A stretch of 64,000 nt of DNA from Lyngbya confervoides BDU141951 (GCF_000817775.3 NZ_JTHE03000091.1:62001-126000), one strand, 5' to 3'. Positions 14,614-23,386 are shown, counted from the first letter of the stretch. The notes: generated from the letters alone by a model not told the origin. Made by a program: numbers and translations.

Positions 14614-16086
14614 TTAACTGCCCCCCTGGCGGTTCCTGAGGCCTAGGGAAATCATGCCGCACAGGCACAGCAGCAGCACCAACAAGGTGGTGCCTGTGGC
14701 CGTGAGGGCGCGCTCCTGCCAGTAGGGTTGAGTGAGGCGCAGCAGTATAAGCCATAGCCCCATCATGCCACAGGGTAAGGAGATTATCTGTACCCATCGC
14801 CGCTGTCCCAGACGGCGAACCCAAGCAATCGCTGCCACAAGGGGCAACCGTGGCGTCAGGTCCTTGGCCTCAATGGAGCGGGTGGTCCTGGGCAGTGGAG
14901 AGGACCCAGATCCTGGAAAAGGTGCAGCCGCGGGCGGTGTTAGCCTGCCGGTCAGATCCTCCAGCCACTTCCTCAGCCCCCCAATGCCGGGAATAGCGCG
15001 GCTATGCATCTGCTGATGGATCTGCTGATGGATCTGCTGCTGAAGCCGATGTACTGGGGGTTCGGGTCCAGGAAAGATGTCTACACCCAGGGTCTGGGCG
15101 CGATCGCACCAGTGACAATGACCATGGTGACGGCTGTAGACATGGTGAGTGTTGCGGCGACAAGTTTTTAGATCGGCGATCGCCACCCGTAGGGCCTTCA
15201 CCCACTCCTGTGGGGTGGGGCGAAGATCGGGCTGGGAATGACCTTCGGTAAAGCACCGGTGGAAGCAGTGCTGTAGCTGGGGATGGACTGAGTTGAGCGG
15301 TATGGTGAGAAGACTGGGGCGAATCAAGCCCTGCGGGGCATGGGGCCAAAAGCCTTGGCGCACCAGCTCATTAGGCGGCGGAGACTCCCCCGTTCCTGTC
15401 CATTGCCCTTTAAAGGGATGTTCTCCAAACAGCAACAGGTAGAGTAACACCCCCAAGCGAAAGCGATCGTGAACCGGGGTTTGGATCACCTGCGCGAGAT
15501 CTTTCCCTAGTAACTCGGCCGGAGTAAAGCTTTCCGACCCGACCAGACATCGATACAGATCTCCCGTGTGAGGATCGCGCACCTGAAAGGAATCCGTATC
15601 GATAATGGAAGGCTGGGCCATCCGATTGACTAAAATGTTTTGGGGCTTCATATCCCCCAGCACGTAACCCGCTTCATGAATTGCCCAAACCAGGGAGGCC
15701 AGACTGCCAGCCGTCACATGAAGCTGCATCCAGGTCAATCTGGGTCCAATGCGCTGTCGTCTCAAGGGATGATAGAGCTCAATGAGATCCACGCTGTGGC
15801 TAATGCGCGGCATTAAAAATCCCCGAATCTGTCCCTGGGCATCCCGGAGCAACTCCGTGGGCCAAGCGTAGGAAATGTGGCCTATGGCTGCATTGGGATC
15901 CGGAGGGGGGTGGGCCACCATCACCGCTAGCTTGTGCGATCGCCTGGCATCGTAGGTGTGATAGACCTTGGCAACTCGATCTGGGCGATCGGTGTACCAA
16001 AGGGTCCCCTCACCACTGCGGGCCAGCTCTTGAGTGAATTGAATCGGCTGGTCCTTAACCGTATACCCTGGAAATTGCGTGAGCAT
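14614..16086 (-). CDS. Protein kinase-like protein, TerY-associated type, with C-terminal membrane segments
   Basis: 490 residues. The kinase domain covers about 20-300: GEGTLWYT loop, Lys in RVAKVYH, catalytic region YVLGDMKPQNILV with Asp and Asn kept, and IIDTDSFQV in place of the DFG segment, which is usual for this kinase family. A Cys/His cluster (CRRNTHHVYSRHHGHCHWC, about 335-355) may bind zinc. Two membrane helices lie near the C-terminus (about 430-480). A Gln/His repeat (IHQQIHQQMH) comes from a 12-bp DNA repeat near 15010-15040. It lies 70 bp downstream of the vWA gene and should be co-transcribed with it. Substrates are unknown. Confidence 0.8.
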   Translation of the reverse strand: MLTQFPGYTVKDQPIQFTQELARSGEGTLWYTDRPDRVAKVYHTYDARRSHKLAVMVAHPPPDPNAAIGHISYAWPTELLRDAQGQIRGFLMPRISHSVDLIELYHPLRRQRIGPRLTWMQLHVTAGSLASLVWAIHEAGYVLGDMKPQNILVNRMAQPSIIDTDSFQVRDPHTGDLYRCLVGSESFTPAELLGKDLAQVIQTPVHDRFRLGVLLYLLLFGEHPFKGQWTGTGESPPPNELVRQGFWPHAPQGLIRPSLLTIPLNSVHPQLQHCFHRCFTEGHSQPDLRPTPQEWVKALRVAIADLKTCRRNTHHVYSRHHGHCHWCDRAQTLGVDIFPGPEPPVHRLQQQIHQQIHQQMHSRAIPGIGGLRKWLEDLTGRLTPPAAAPFPGSGSSPLPRTTRSIEAKDLTPRLPLVAAIAWVRRLGQRRWVQIISLPCGMMGLWLILLRLTQPYWQERALTATGTTLLVLLLCLCGMISLGLRNRQGGS

Positions 16087-16156
16087 GGAGGCGTCCTGTT
16101 TCGTAATTCATCCCTTGCCTTGCGGGGGCAGCGCAGCGTTGACCACGCCTGGGTCC

Positions 16157-16813
16157 CTACAGGACAACTTGGCCCCAACCGACCGGGGGCAGCGCCAAGG
16201 TTTCTCCCACTTGCCCACTGGAGACTCGCTTCATGGAATTACTGAGCCACACAAACAGCCCTTGAAAATCCAGTCCATTGAGCAAAATCGGCGGACGATT
16301 GGGAGGCGCAATTTGCTGAAGCTTCACAACATCGGCGCCCTGAACTGCCACGGCAAAAAAGCAATACTTGCCCTCGGCTTCTCCGGCATGGAGTCTTTCC
16401 GCCGCCCCATGCCAATCATCGGTGGGGGCACCATCGGTAATCATAAAAATCCAGGGCCGATAATATTGGATCCCGTAGGTTTTGTAGACTGCCTTGCGGT
16501 GATCTAAGAGATCCAAGGCATAGTCAATGGCCTCTCCCATGGGGGTCAATCCCTCGGCCCATAGGGGAGGCGGCGTAAACTGCTCAATGGTTACAAAGTC
16601 CTGGAGGAGTTCCACCGGACCAAAGGACACCACCGCAACCTCTACACTCAGCGCGGCTTTCGTATCTCGATGCACCTCTTCTTTAAAAATTCGCACGCCC
16701 TGCATAAGTTCCTGAACAGGGTCTCCCATCATTGAGGTGGAAGTATCGAGGAGGAGGATGACTGGACAGCGATTTTCTGGGTTCTCGACAAACTCGGGTA
16801 AACCAACAGGCAT
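16157..16813 (-). CDS. von Willebrand factor A protein, TerY-like
   Basis: 218 residues, a single vWA domain. The metal-ion-dependent adhesion site is complete: DTSTSM at about 23-28, the Thr in GLTPMG, and Asp in MITDGAPTD. The full length and ending fit the TerY-like family. In many bacteria such a gene is grouped with a PP2C phosphatase and a kinase; here the kinase follows but no phosphatase is seen on either side. It is cytoplasmic, with no signal peptide. A role in metal or stress-linked phosphorylation control is family-level knowledge, not shown here. Confidence 0.85.
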   Translation of the reverse strand: MPVGLPEFVENPENRCPVILLLDTSTSMMGDPVQELMQGVRIFKEEVHRDTKAALSVEVAVVSFGPVELLQDFVTIEQFTPPPLWAEGLTPMGEAIDYALDLLDHRKAVYKTYGIQYYRPWIFMITDGAPTDDWHGAAERLHAGEAEGKYCFFAVAVQGADVVKLQQIAPPNRPPILLNGLDFQGLFVWLSNSMKRVSSGQVGETLALPPVGWGQVVL

Positions 16814-16965
16814 GGGTACCCCCTATGCAAAAACGACATAATTGTACAAGGATTTTTTGAAAGGGCAAGGGAAAATCGCCTAAAAGTTTTCAGGCCCCGA
16901 TTCAGGAGGGCAAACAACCCCTGAAGGAAACGCTAAAGTAATCCCAGTGCCTTCCGACTGATGAT

Positions 16966-17532
16966 TTGGTGAACCCGACTTCCCAGGATCTCCAGCTTTA
17001 TTTTTTGGCCTTGCTTCCTCCCGGGGATTTGCAAGCGGAGATCACTGCCATTAAGCAGGAGTTTGCCCATTGCTACCACGCTCGCCATGCCCTGAAATCT
17101 CCGCCCCACCTGACGCTTTTTCCGCCGTTTCGATGGTCTTTGGCCCAGCAAACTCAGTTCAACTGCTTGGAACAATTTACACAGCAGCAGAGCTGTATTC
17201 CCATTGATCTGGACGGATTTGGAGCCTTTGCGCCTCGGGTCATCTATATCCGCCCCCAGCCAACGCCCGATCTTCTTGCCCTTCATGCTGCGCTCCAGCG
17301 CTTTCTTAAGGAACATCTCGGTTTAGTCGATTCCCTGAATCAGAAGCGTGGATTTCACCCCCACATTACCGTGGCCCATCGAGATTTATCCAGGCCGGCT
17401 TTCCACCAGGCTTGGCCGTCTTTTCAGGGGCGATCGCTGCATCGTCAATTTACGGCAACTGCCATCACGCTACTGCGACACCAGGGGCACCGTTGGGAAG
17501 AGGTGAACGAGTGGTCTTTTCAAAGCTCGTAA
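16966..17532 (+). CDS. 2'-5' RNA ligase / 2H phosphoesterase family protein
   Basis: 188 residues. The two catalytic HxT motifs are present: HLT at 48-50 (SPPHLTLFPPF) and HIT at 133-135 (GFHPHITVAHRD). These define the 2H phosphoesterase superfamily (LigT/ThpR), which opens 2',3'-cyclic phosphates and related bonds in RNA or small nucleotides. The start is TTG at 16966 or GTG at 16969, directly before the conserved strand LYFLALLPP. The physiological substrate is unknown. Confidence 0.85.
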   Translation: MVNPTSQDLQLYFLALLPPGDLQAEITAIKQEFAHCYHARHALKSPPHLTLFPPFRWSLAQQTQFNCLEQFTQQQSCIPIDLDGFGAFAPRVIYIRPQPTPDLLALHAALQRFLKEHLGLVDSLNQKRGFHPHITVAHRDLSRPAFHQAWPSFQGRSLHRQFTATAITLLRHQGHRWEEVNEWSFQSS

Positions 17533-17606
17533 GGACACCAATCGAGTTCCGTTTGTCTGGGTGAGCGCTAGAATGCAGAAATATCACCTCTTGCCCTTGC
17601 CTGCCC

Positions 17607-18281
17607 ATGAATCCCTCCGATCCCAATCGTGTTGTTCGCTTAATGCCGCTGGTTGTAGGAGGCTTGGGCGGGACCGTGTTGATGGTGAATCGTGTTTTGA
17701 GCGTTGAGGTAACCCCAACCCAGGCCCGCTCTGATGCGCTGGGAATCTTCATGGCCGCCATCTTAATTTTGGCTGGATTGCTCTGGCAGCAGATTCAGCC
17801 CCGTTCGCCAGAGGCCGTCGAGCTGGTGGGGAGTGTGGGCATGGAGATGGATCCCTCCCTCCCGAATCAGGCTCAACTGGAGTTGGCCTGGGCCTCCCAC
17901 AGTGTGTTGACCAACAGTCCGGCGAAAACTTTGGTGGTCTACGATCAAGGCAAAACCCTGCTGCGCCGTGGGATTTTGGGCAAGGCCTCGACGGTCACGC
18001 CAGGGGCGATTGCAGAGCGAGTTCTGAAGCAGCATAGGCCAGTTTATCTTGTGGACCTGAAACTCTATCCCGGACGCGTGGAATTTGATTATCTACCCGA
18101 AAATACGCAAGGTGTTATTTGTCAGCCCCTGGGCACCACAGGCCTCTTAATCGTTGGCACCAATACGCCCCGCAGCTTTACGCAGCAAGATGAGGCCTGG
18201 ATCGCTGCGATCGCCGATAAGTTAGACCAAACGCTGCATTCTGCTACCTCAAGCCCTGCTACGCCCTCAGGAGTTGCCTGA
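17607..18281 (+). CDS. Cofactor assembly of complex C subunit B (CCB2/CCB4 family)
   Basis: 224 residues. Two hydrophobic segments near the N-terminus (about 12-30 and 45-62) are followed by a soluble domain with RRGILGKAS, VYLVDLKLYPGRVEFDYLP and GLLIVGTNTPRSFTQQDEAWI. This pattern is that of the cyanobacterial and chloroplast CCB2/CCB4 family, which attaches the unusual heme c(i) to cytochrome b6 of the b6f complex. The stop is followed after 2 bp by the next gene's ATG, so the two are co-translated or at least co-transcribed. Confidence 0.82.
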   Translation: MNPSDPNRVVRLMPLVVGGLGGTVLMVNRVLSVEVTPTQARSDALGIFMAAILILAGLLWQQIQPRSPEAVELVGSVGMEMDPSLPNQAQLELAWASHSVLTNSPAKTLVVYDQGKTLLRRGILGKASTVTPGAIAERVLKQHRPVYLVDLKLYPGRVEFDYLPENTQGVICQPLGTTGLLIVGTNTPRSFTQQDEAWIAAIADKLDQTLHSATSSPATPSGVA

Positions 18282-18283
18282 GC

Positions 18284-18805
18284 ATGGCGATTTATTGGCT
18301 ACTGGTTGCGGTGATGGGAATCGGCGTCGTCGGGGCCTTTGTCCCTGGACTCCCAGGAATGACGCTCATTTTAGCCTGTGTAATGATCTGGGGGCTGATC
18401 CATGGCTTTAGCACCATTGGCATCGCTCTGGCGGCCACCATTGGTCTATGGGTTCTGAGCTTTGGCGTGGATTTCCTGGCAACGCTTTGGGGAATGCAGA
18501 AGGCTGGGGCGAGTAAATGGGGACAGATTGGTGCAATTATCGGAATGGTTGCCGGATTTCTAGGCCTGCTGCCCACCCTACCCATTGGGGGTCCCCTCGG
18601 ACCGCTCATCGGCATTTTTATTGGACCGCTTTTGGGCGCCTTAATTGGGGAGTATCTCTACTGCCGGAACCTCAAAACTGCATGCAAGGCGGCCCTGGGC
18701 GTACTGGTCAGTACCTTAGTGGGGAATATGATCCAAGGTTTTCTCGCGATCGCGGCGATGGCGGTATTTTTAGCAACCACCTTGCCCAGAATGACCGCAC
18801 TCTAG
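18284..18805 (+). CDS. DUF456 family membrane protein
   Basis: 173 residues and almost entirely hydrophobic, with about four to five membrane helices. It is Gly-rich, with FVPGLPGMTLIL near the N-terminus and LPIGGPLGPLIGIFIGPLLGALIGEY in the middle, the glycine-zipper pattern of DUF456. Function is unknown. It starts 2 bp after the CCB gene, a tight operon arrangement. Confidence 0.8.
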   Translation: MAIYWLLVAVMGIGVVGAFVPGLPGMTLILACVMIWGLIHGFSTIGIALAATIGLWVLSFGVDFLATLWGMQKAGASKWGQIGAIIGMVAGFLGLLPTLPIGGPLGPLIGIFIGPLLGALIGEYLYCRNLKTACKAALGVLVSTLVGNMIQGFLAIAAMAVFLATTLPRMTAL

Positions 18806-18868
18806 ACCTCCGGTCTCCTATCTTGTTCTTTGCTCCTGAATAATAGCCTGCATTCCTGAGGAAGGCCC

Positions 18869-19204
18869 ATGAAACGCATTTGGATCTGGATTGGACTATT
18901 GGCCTACTGGGCCAGTGTCACCCTCTTGGGGGGAAACCCGGCAATGGCGGCCCCTGAGCCCACCCAACTCTTTGAAGTTCACTGTGCGGGGTGCCATCCC
19001 CATGGCGGCAACATTGTGCGTCGCGGAAAAACCTTGAAACTCAAAGCGCTGCAAAAAAATGGTGTGGATAGCCCGGATGCTGTGGCCGCCCTGATTGCCC
19101 AGGGGAAAAACAGCATGTCCGCCTTTGCGGACCGGTTGAGCGCGCCGGAAATAACCGCATTGGCAGATCATGTCTGGATTCAGGCCCAGCAAGGCTGGCG
19201 CTAG
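18869..19204 (+). CDS. Cytochrome c6-like lumenal electron carrier
   Basis: 111 residues. A signal peptide of about 27 residues ends NPAMA-APEP, so the protein should be exported to the thylakoid lumen or periplasm. Heme-binding CAGCH is at 39-43, and the distal Met ligand is likely Met83 in KNSMSAFADRL. GGNIVRRGKTLKLKALQKNGVDS matches the cytochrome c6 family. It departs from typical PetJ at several conserved sites (for instance MSAFADRL rather than MPAFGGRL), so it may be one of the c6-like paralogues instead of the main plastocyanin substitute. Confidence 0.85.
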   Translation: MKRIWIWIGLLAYWASVTLLGGNPAMAAPEPTQLFEVHCAGCHPHGGNIVRRGKTLKLKALQKNGVDSPDAVAALIAQGKNSMSAFADRLSAPEITALADHVWIQAQQGWR

Positions 19205-20415
19205 GCTGCTGTGGACTCTGTTCGGTGCTGCACCGGAAACGATTGCCAGTATTGGTAAGCACTGTAGGACATGGTCACTACCCCTGCGGTGATGGCCTGC
19301 TCATCAATATCAAAGTTGGGATGATGCAAGGGATAATTGGGGCGATCGTGAAACCCGACCCCAAGGCGGAACATGGCACCGGGAGCATGCTTTAGGAATA
19401 GGGCGAAGTCCTCGGCCCCCAGGGAGGGCTCCGGTAACAGCTGCACCTTCTCCTCTCCCAGCGCTGCCCTGGCTGAATGTTCCAGCAACTTGGAGAGGCG
19501 ATCACAGTTTTGAACCGAGGGTACCCCGCGCTCATAGTTCACCTGGAAGGTGGCCCCGTAGGGCTGACACACTCCAGCCACAATGGCCTCAATCCAGTCA
19601 GGCAGTTGCGCATGGGTATCGGGATGGAGCGATCGCACAGTGCCCTTGAGGATGACATGGTCGGCAATGACGTTCGGGGCGCGGCCCCCGTTAACTTGTC
19701 CAATGGTGAGAACGACGGGACGGAGCGGATTGTGGGTGCGACTAATCGCCTGTTGGAGGGTGGTGATGACCTGAGCTGCGATCCAGATGGCGTCAACGGC
19801 CTCATGGGGACGCGCTCCGTGCCCCGATTCCCCGATAATCTTGATTTCTAAATTGTCAGCCGCCGCGGTCAAAGCCCCATAGCGAATGCCCACGCTCCCT
19901 CCGGGAATAGAGGGGAAGACGTGGCAGGACAAGATGGCCTCCACATTCTCCATGGCGCCACTTTGGATCATCCAGCTAGCTCCCTGGGCCGTCTCCTCCG
20001 CCGGTTGAAACAGCAGGCGCACGTTCCCGGAAATTTGTTCTCCTAGCTCTGACAAAATCATGGCCGTGCCTACCCCCACCGTGGTGTGCACATCATGGCC
20101 ACAGGCATGCATAATCCCTGGCTTTCGGGAGGCAAACTCTAGCCGCGTTAACTCATTAATGGGCAAGGCGTCCATATCGGTCCGGATAGCCAAAAACTGA
20201 CCTGATGAGGCCTGCCTCCCTAGCAACTCACCGACAATCCCCGTTTTGCCCACCCCCTCGTGCACCTTCAGGCCGTAGGACGAGAGGATTCCCGCCACGT
20301 AGGCTGCTGTCTCGTGCTCCTGACCACTGAGTTCAGGGAATGAATGCAGATGACGGCGGATTTCAATGAGCCTTGGCGTTAATTTTTGGGCAAGCTTTTG
20401 AATAGCCTCTAGCAT
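19201..20415 (-). CDS. M20 family amidohydrolase (N-acyl-amino acid / IAA-amino acid hydrolase type)
   Basis: 404 residues from ATG at 20415 (MLEAIQKLAQKLTPRL); the frame runs to 20484 but the extra 23 residues do not look like the family. Metal-binding motifs are MHACGHDVHTT and PAEETAQGA; CHVFPSIPGGSVG and GAEDFALFLKHAPGAMFRLG are further family signatures. Members are dinuclear-metal amidohydrolases that cleave N-acyl amino acids such as hippurate or auxin conjugates. The 3' end overlaps the convergent cytochrome gene by 4 bp. The natural substrate is not predictable. Confidence 0.9.
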   Translation of the reverse strand: MLEAIQKLAQKLTPRLIEIRRHLHSFPELSGQEHETAAYVAGILSSYGLKVHEGVGKTGIVGELLGRQASSGQFLAIRTDMDALPINELTRLEFASRKPGIMHACGHDVHTTVGVGTAMILSELGEQISGNVRLLFQPAEETAQGASWMIQSGAMENVEAILSCHVFPSIPGGSVGIRYGALTAAADNLEIKIIGESGHGARPHEAVDAIWIAAQVITTLQQAISRTHNPLRPVVLTIGQVNGGRAPNVIADHVILKGTVRSLHPDTHAQLPDWIEAIVAGVCQPYGATFQVNYERGVPSVQNCDRLSKLLEHSARAALGEEKVQLLPEPSLGAEDFALFLKHAPGAMFRLGVGFHDRPNYPLHHPNFDIDEQAITAGVVTMSYSAYQYWQSFPVQHRTESTAA

Positions 20416-20709
20416 GGAGTGCCAATTCCCAAATGAGGCTGACCGATGCCAACGGGCAAAATAAGTTTTGTATCTACCATGCACACAAGATTCGATTCAA
20501 TGGGTAAGTTTTGGAGAGTTCACTTCCGTTCATTGTAGTGTTTGTGCTGATTTAGATCCGTGAGATGGGGGAATGGGAAGATAAAAAGCTTTGAAAATTA
20601 CGGCCTTTTTCTAAATCACCCGTTATACTGAAATTTCTTTCTAGGACATTGGTTCCTCTGCCCCTCTCCTGTGTTGAGATTGACCTGGACACAACAGCGA
20701 TCGCTCGGC

Positions 20710-20769
20710 ATGACCAGAGGTGACATGACCAGAGGTGACATGACCAGAGGTGACATGACCAGATGTGAC
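20710..20769. repeat. Four tandem copies of a 15-bp unit upstream of the cupin gene
   Basis: The unit ATGACCAGAGGTGAC is repeated four times head to tail; the fourth copy has one change (AGATG for AGAGG). It lies in a 415-bp gap between divergent genes, about 60 bp before the cupin start. The rest of the gap is AT-rich with no gene. A length that is a multiple of 15 keeps helical phasing only roughly; the array could be an expression-tuning or slippage-prone element. Confidence 0.9.
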
Positions 20770-20830
20770 AATTTATCCCTGATTTTCTTTATTTCTTGTT
20801 TGTCCTGTTAGCTTAATTATATTGATATCT

Positions 20831-21241
20831 ATGAGCCCTCAGTCCGCCACCGCCCCTAGCACAGAAACCTCGCTTCCTGTCTCCATGCCTTCTCCCGCAG
20901 TTGCCGCTACTGAACTTCGGCCTTGGGGATCTTTTACCGTCCTCGAGGAAGGCACCGGCTACAAAATTAAGCGCATCGAAGTGAAGTCGGGCCATCGTCT
21001 GAGCCTGCAAATGCATCATCATCGCAGTGAGCACTGGATTGTGATTTCTGGCATTGCAAAGGTTATTCGTGGCGAGGAAGAAATTATGCTCTGCGAAAAC
21101 CAATCGACCTACGTTCCCCGTTTTACGAAGCATCGCCTGGAAAATCCAGGGAAAGTCCCCCTGGTCCTGATTGAAGTGCAGAATGGGGAATACCTGGGAG
21201 AAGATGACATCACTCGCTTTGATGACGATTACGCCCGGTAG
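20831..21241 (+). CDS. Cupin, mannose-6-phosphate isomerase type II C-terminal-like
   Basis: 136 residues from ATG at 20831 (TTG at 20822 is also in frame). The protein is one cupin barrel: RPWGSFTVLEEG, then LSLQMHHHRSEHWIVISG with the metal-binding His and Glu residues, then YVPRFTKHRLENPGKVPLVLIEVQNG. This is the type II phosphomannose isomerase domain that in ManC-type proteins is fused to a GDP-mannose pyrophosphorylase; here it stands alone. It should interconvert mannose-6-P and fructose-6-P for GDP-sugar synthesis. The N-terminal 30 residues are Ser/Ala/Pro-rich. Confidence 0.88.
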   Translation: MSPQSATAPSTETSLPVSMPSPAVAATELRPWGSFTVLEEGTGYKIKRIEVKSGHRLSLQMHHHRSEHWIVISGIAKVIRGEEEIMLCENQSTYVPRFTKHRLENPGKVPLVLIEVQNGEYLGEDDITRFDDDYAR

Positions 21242-21340
21242 GGTATTCACGGGGACAACCATCAGGCAGAGGCTGCAACATCCGCTACCTTGACCCAACG
21301 GATTCCCGATTTCTGCCAACGCTCAAGATTTTGCCCCATC

Positions 21341-21374
21341 CGCCGACCTCTGCCCCTAGGCAAGTCGGCGTTTT
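21341..21374 (+). terminator. Terminator hairpin after the cupin gene
   Basis: CGCCGAC (21341-21347) pairs with GTCGGCG (21364-21370), with an inner TGCC/GGCA pairing, and TTTT follows. It lies 100 bp after the cupin stop and 77 bp before the next start. Confidence 0.6.
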
Positions 21375-21450
21375 CGCAGAAAATTTTTTACCAGGAATCA
21401 GGGATAATGAAGGGCGACGTTCCCTAACCCAACTCACCTGAGAAAGCATC

Positions 21451-21804
21451 ATGATTGAAATCAGCCATGCCGCTGCCAGTGAAGTGAAGCGTCTGCGGCT
21501 CAAGCAGGTTTCCTCTTCCAGGGGGCAACTGCGGCTCAGTGTGCAAGCGCGGGGGTGTGCGGGTCTTTCTTATCACATGGAGTTTGAGGTTGAACCTGAG
21601 GTGACGGATCGGGTCATTCACTGTGAGGACATCGACATTGTCGTTGATCCCCAGTCTTTGGACTATCTGAAGGGTTTGGTCATTGACTATACCGAAGACC
21701 TGATGGGTGGCGCCTTTCGATTTCATAATCCCAATGCCCTAGAGGTTTGTAACTGTGGTCATTCCTTTAAGGCTCACTGTGAGACAGCCCCCTCCGAGGC
21801 ATAA
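21451..21804 (+). CDS. HesB/IscA family iron-sulfur cluster protein
   Basis: 117 residues. The three conserved cysteines of A-type carriers are present: one in ARGCAGLSYHMEF and two in EVCNCGHSF near the C-terminus. IEISHAAASEVKRL, DIDIVVDPQSLDYLKG and DYTEDLMGGAFRFHNPNA are family-typical. Such proteins receive and pass on Fe-S clusters or iron in the SUF pathway. It may be SufA- or IscA-like; the sequence alone does not decide. Confidence 0.92.
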   Translation: MIEISHAAASEVKRLRLKQVSSSRGQLRLSVQARGCAGLSYHMEFEVEPEVTDRVIHCEDIDIVVDPQSLDYLKGLVIDYTEDLMGGAFRFHNPNALEVCNCGHSFKAHCETAPSEA

Positions 21805-21877
21805 ACGACGTACCCTAGCCGATCACCTCAGGCACTGTCTAACAGGCATTGTCTAATCGGAAGTTTAAATCAAAAGT

Positions 21878-23044
21878 TTAATCGGAAAGAACCGGGGATG
21901 GGTCCTGACTCAAACAGGCGTTAACCCGCGACATAAAGGCAGGCAGAAAATCCCCAAAGCGATCGCTGCTGAGATACATTGCATCTACTGTGCAGGATCC
22001 ACAGCCTGCCCCGCTGTTTGCGAGCATTCGCTCTAACTGTAAGGAGGACACCCCGAGCCAAGGGAGGTGTCCAAGGGGAGCTTCGGTGCTGTAGGTGAGA
22101 TTAGAGTCAAATTTCCAAGGGGTGCGAAGGGGAGACAGGTCGGCGGCGGGGAGTTGTCGCCAGCCCACTTGGTTTCCAAAGCTCTCGACTTGACGCGGCG
22201 CGGGGACCGAATTCCAGATCTGTGATTGGACGGAGAACCCAAACTTGCCATCGCTGTGGCGCTGCCAGGCGGCATCTAGCTGCTGTACCTCTTGACAGGG
22301 TAAGGATTGGATGTCGGCGCCTTGGAGATGGGGATAAAAATAGCCCGATTCTGGCATCAGCTGCATCAAGATTGCCCGTGTCTCCAGGTTGGCCATCTGC
22401 CAGTTTCCGGTCTTTAAAGCGGCAATCAAGGGACGGTAGTTCACCGATCTGATGCGGCCCTCCGCTGTGATGTGGTCAAAGGTTAAGCTATCGAGAACCA
22501 CCTGAAAAACGGATCGCAGGGGATCGGCGGCGTCGAGATAGCCCACCTGGAGCTTTACCACATCTCCGTTGGGATGGTTAAGGAGAACCACGTCATATTC
22601 GTAGAGGCCGGTGGCCCTGTAGGCGATCGCCGGTTGCCCCGCCACGATTTTGGGCATTGCGGGAGAGGTGGGTGACTCCATCCATTGCTGGAGGGGTTTG
22701 GCCTCAGGGTTCCTCAGGATTTCAAGGCTAATGTGCGGTGGGGGTTCGCTGCCGGCTGGTTCTGCTGGATAACGACCACCCCAGGGACGGTAGTCTGCCG
22801 CCTTCCAAATTTCCCAACTTTTCTGGAGGGCGGAGTTCGGGTCGGGGGAACGGTAGGCGGTGGCGCTATCCACGTAATAGCCCTCGGGATAAATAAACCG
22901 CAAACCCTCCGCATGGGTAAGGAAAATGTCGTAGCGATCCTGGGGCGGCTTGTCTGGGAGTCGAGGTTGCCTGGCTCTACCCAGGTCAGACAGGCTAGAG
23001 ACCATTAATCCGGTCAATACGGCGGCCATGATCAACCGTTGCAT
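21878..23044 (-). CDS. Exported protein with C-terminal GUN4 domain
   Basis: 388 residues. A hydrophobic N-terminus (MQRLIMAAVLTGLMVSSLSD) looks like a signal peptide. Residues about 35-190 form an unfamiliar domain (LTHAEGLRFIYPEGYYVDSA, AYRATGLYEYDVVLLNHPNGDVVKLQVGY). Residues about 205-328 match a GUN4 fold: LIAALKTGNWQMANLETRAILMQ, IQSLPCQEVQQLDAAWQRHSDGKFGFSVQSQIW and APLGHLPW. GUN4 binds protoporphyrin IX and Mg-protoporphyrin and stimulates Mg-chelatase. An exported version would act on the lumenal or periplasmic side, where Mg-chelatase is absent, so a porphyrin-binding or sensing role is only inference. Confidence 0.78.
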   Translation of the reverse strand: MQRLIMAAVLTGLMVSSLSDLGRARQPRLPDKPPQDRYDIFLTHAEGLRFIYPEGYYVDSATAYRSPDPNSALQKSWEIWKAADYRPWGGRYPAEPAGSEPPPHISLEILRNPEAKPLQQWMESPTSPAMPKIVAGQPAIAYRATGLYEYDVVLLNHPNGDVVKLQVGYLDAADPLRSVFQVVLDSLTFDHITAEGRIRSVNYRPLIAALKTGNWQMANLETRAILMQLMPESGYFYPHLQGADIQSLPCQEVQQLDAAWQRHSDGKFGFSVQSQIWNSVPAPRQVESFGNQVGWRQLPAADLSPLRTPWKFDSNLTYSTEAPLGHLPWLGVSSLQLERMLANSGAGCGSCTVDAMYLSSDRFGDFLPAFMSRVNACLSQDPSPVLSD

Positions 23045-23386
23045 GATGAGTTGCCTCCCGTTGCAGACTATCCAAGGGCCTCTTTATATAGAGCTTACAA
23101 AAAGAGATCCTGAAACCCAGGGTAAAGTTCCGTCTCCTCTGGAAAAAAAGGGATGAACTGCCCCAACGGGGGTGAGAGGGACAAACTGATACTAGGAAAC
23201 TCAGAGGCCTGAGCAATCAAAAAATGAACTAAATATGAATTAAACAGAGTTTGGAGGGATAATGAATTAATTATGAGATAAAATTCTTGATTTTGCTTAT
23301 TTTTGAGCCTGTGGTAGCCTATTTTAATCTCCAGCAGCAGTGCAGAGAACGATTGAGGATGTGGCAGCAGCCCGTAGGGGAATGAT
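23045..23386. other. AT-rich divergent intergenic region
   Basis: About 340 bp between the exported GUN4 gene and the Gdt1-type transporter. The stretch 23200-23320 is markedly AT-rich and should carry both promoters. I checked for a yybP-ykoY manganese riboswitch before the transporter and did not find its conserved core. Confidence 0.5.

Noticed and set aside
15008-15042. Short CTGCTGATGGAT repeat
   Set aside because: It lies inside the kinase gene and only encodes an IHQQ-type peptide repeat; noted there rather than as an element.
23045-23386. yybP-ykoY manganese riboswitch before the Gdt1-type gene
   Set aside because: The conserved core of that riboswitch could not be found on the coding strand.
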